Assembly (NCBI GenBank): GCA_021788565.1
Contig: JAJYKO010000422.1
Location: 1 to 5,809 of the forward strand
Source of the DNA: Chloroflexota bacterium
GTDB taxonomy: Bacteria; Chloroflexota; UBA6077
Length of the DNA stretch: 5,809 bases
Direction: 5' to 3'
Shown: positions 5,344 to 5,809 of the stretch, one piece after another
How positions within the stretch are numbered: position 1 is the first letter of the stretch
How the letters are laid out: every line of letters begins with the position of its first letter
The notes under the pieces: generated by a model
Told to the model about the DNA's origin: nothing
Databases searched by the model: none
What the model saw: the letters and a program-made list of their open reading frames with translations, nothing else
Translations under genes and position numbers: made by a program

Positions 5344-5809
5344 TCACCTAACACCCATGATGGCCGCGTCGATACCGCGCGCCGCTCGTTTGCCCTCTCG
5401 CACCGCGAACACGACCTCGCTGCCACCGCGCACGCAGTCGCCGCCCGCGAACACCTTGGGATTGGATGTGCGACCGCTCTCTGGATCGGTCTTGATAAGT
5501 CCGCGTTTGACCTCGACTCCCAGTTCGGACGCCAACTCGTCGGAGGGGGACTGACCAAGCGCCTTGATAACGACGTCGACAGCCATCACGTACTCGCTGC
5601 CGGCCACCGGCACTGGCCGCGGCCGCCCGGTCCCATCCGGTTCCCCGAGGCTCATCCGCACGCACTCCAGCCCGGAGACGCGCTCTTCACCGAGGATGTT
5701 CACTGGAGCGGTCAGCCACTGGAACTGGATCCCTTCCAGCCTCGCGAACTCGAGCTCCGGCCGGTAGGCTGGCATCTCCTTCTCGGTTCTGCGGTAAAGA
5801 ACCAGATCG
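5344..5809 (-). CDS. preT: Dihydropyrimidine dehydrogenase flavoprotein subunit, C-terminal 154 residues (5' end beyond window)
   Basis: Partial gene; the frame is open from the right edge to the TGA at 5344-5346. The visible part is the C-terminal third of a GltD/PreT-type pyridine-nucleotide disulfide oxidoreductase, which takes electrons from NAD(P)H through FAD to PreA. It begins within the nucleotide-binding domain: DLVLYRRTEKEMPA (1-14 of the visible part) is the characteristic end of that fold, followed by the MSLGEPDGTGRPRPVPVAGSEY hairpin region (52-73). DVVIKALGQSP (78-88) follows, and then the FAD-binding VFAGGDCVRGGSEVVFAVREGKRAARGI (119-146). The N-terminal iron-sulfur region and first FAD motif are off the window. 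Adjacency to preA makes PreT far more likely than glutamate synthase small subunit, which shares this fold; without preA the two would be hard to tell apart from this fragment. Confidence 0.92.
   Translation of the reverse strand, partial: DLVLYRRTEKEMPAYRPELEFARLEGIQFQWLTAPVNILGEERVSGLECVRMSLGEPDGTGRPRPVPVAGSEYVMAVDVVIKALGQSPSDELASELGVEVKRGLIKTDPESGRTSNPKVFAGGDCVRGGSEVVFAVREGKRAARGIDAAIMGVR

Noticed and set aside
5331..5558. 76-codon N-terminal extension of preA
   Set aside because: It overlaps the preT coding frame, which has clear FAD-domain motifs, and a ribosome site precedes the internal ATG.

Overview
The window is a GC-rich bacterial segment in which all recognisable genes lie on the minus strand and form one head-to-tail cluster for reductive pyrimidine breakdown. 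In transcription order (high to low coordinates) these are: the C-terminal part of the flavoprotein subunit of dihydropyrimidine dehydrogenase (preT, cut by the right edge), the catalytic subunit (preA), an NCS1-family nucleobase/hydantoin permease, a dihydropyrimidinase/hydantoinase (hydA), and the N-terminal 248 codons of a class III PLP-dependent aminotransferase (cut by the left edge).

The inferred joint pathway is as follows. The permease imports uracil, thymine or a related ring. PreT passes electrons from NAD(P)H to PreA, which reduces the pyrimidine to dihydropyrimidine. HydA opens the ring to N-carbamoyl-beta-alanine (or the 2-methyl analogue). The beta-ureidopropionase that would release beta-alanine is not in the window. 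The aminotransferase could then convert beta-alanine (or beta-aminoisobutyrate) to a semialdehyde. Catalytic and cofactor motifs are intact in every gene, and no frameshift or pseudogene was found.

Layout by gap: preT to preA is 13 bases, with the preA ribosome site overlapping the preT stop. preA to permease is 181 non-coding bases holding an orphan Shine-Dalgarno. Permease to hydA is 126 bases filled largely by an 80-base nested palindromic element with perfect 12-base terminal inverted repeats. hydA to aminotransferase is 89 bases holding a degenerate seven-base tandem repeat. Each internal gene start has a purine-rich Shine-Dalgarno at 6 to 10 bases. For the permease, hydA and preA these override longer in-frame extensions.

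The host is not certain. Strong AGGAGG sites, high GC, heptad repeats of the ATGACYN type and AGACCTCCGAGGTCT-type palindromes recall intergenic repeats in Chloroflexota genomes; this rests on memory and was not checked by a search. The genes belong to known families and I see no clearly undescribed system. The less familiar content is the repeat material between the genes and the linkage of the aminotransferase to the pathway.
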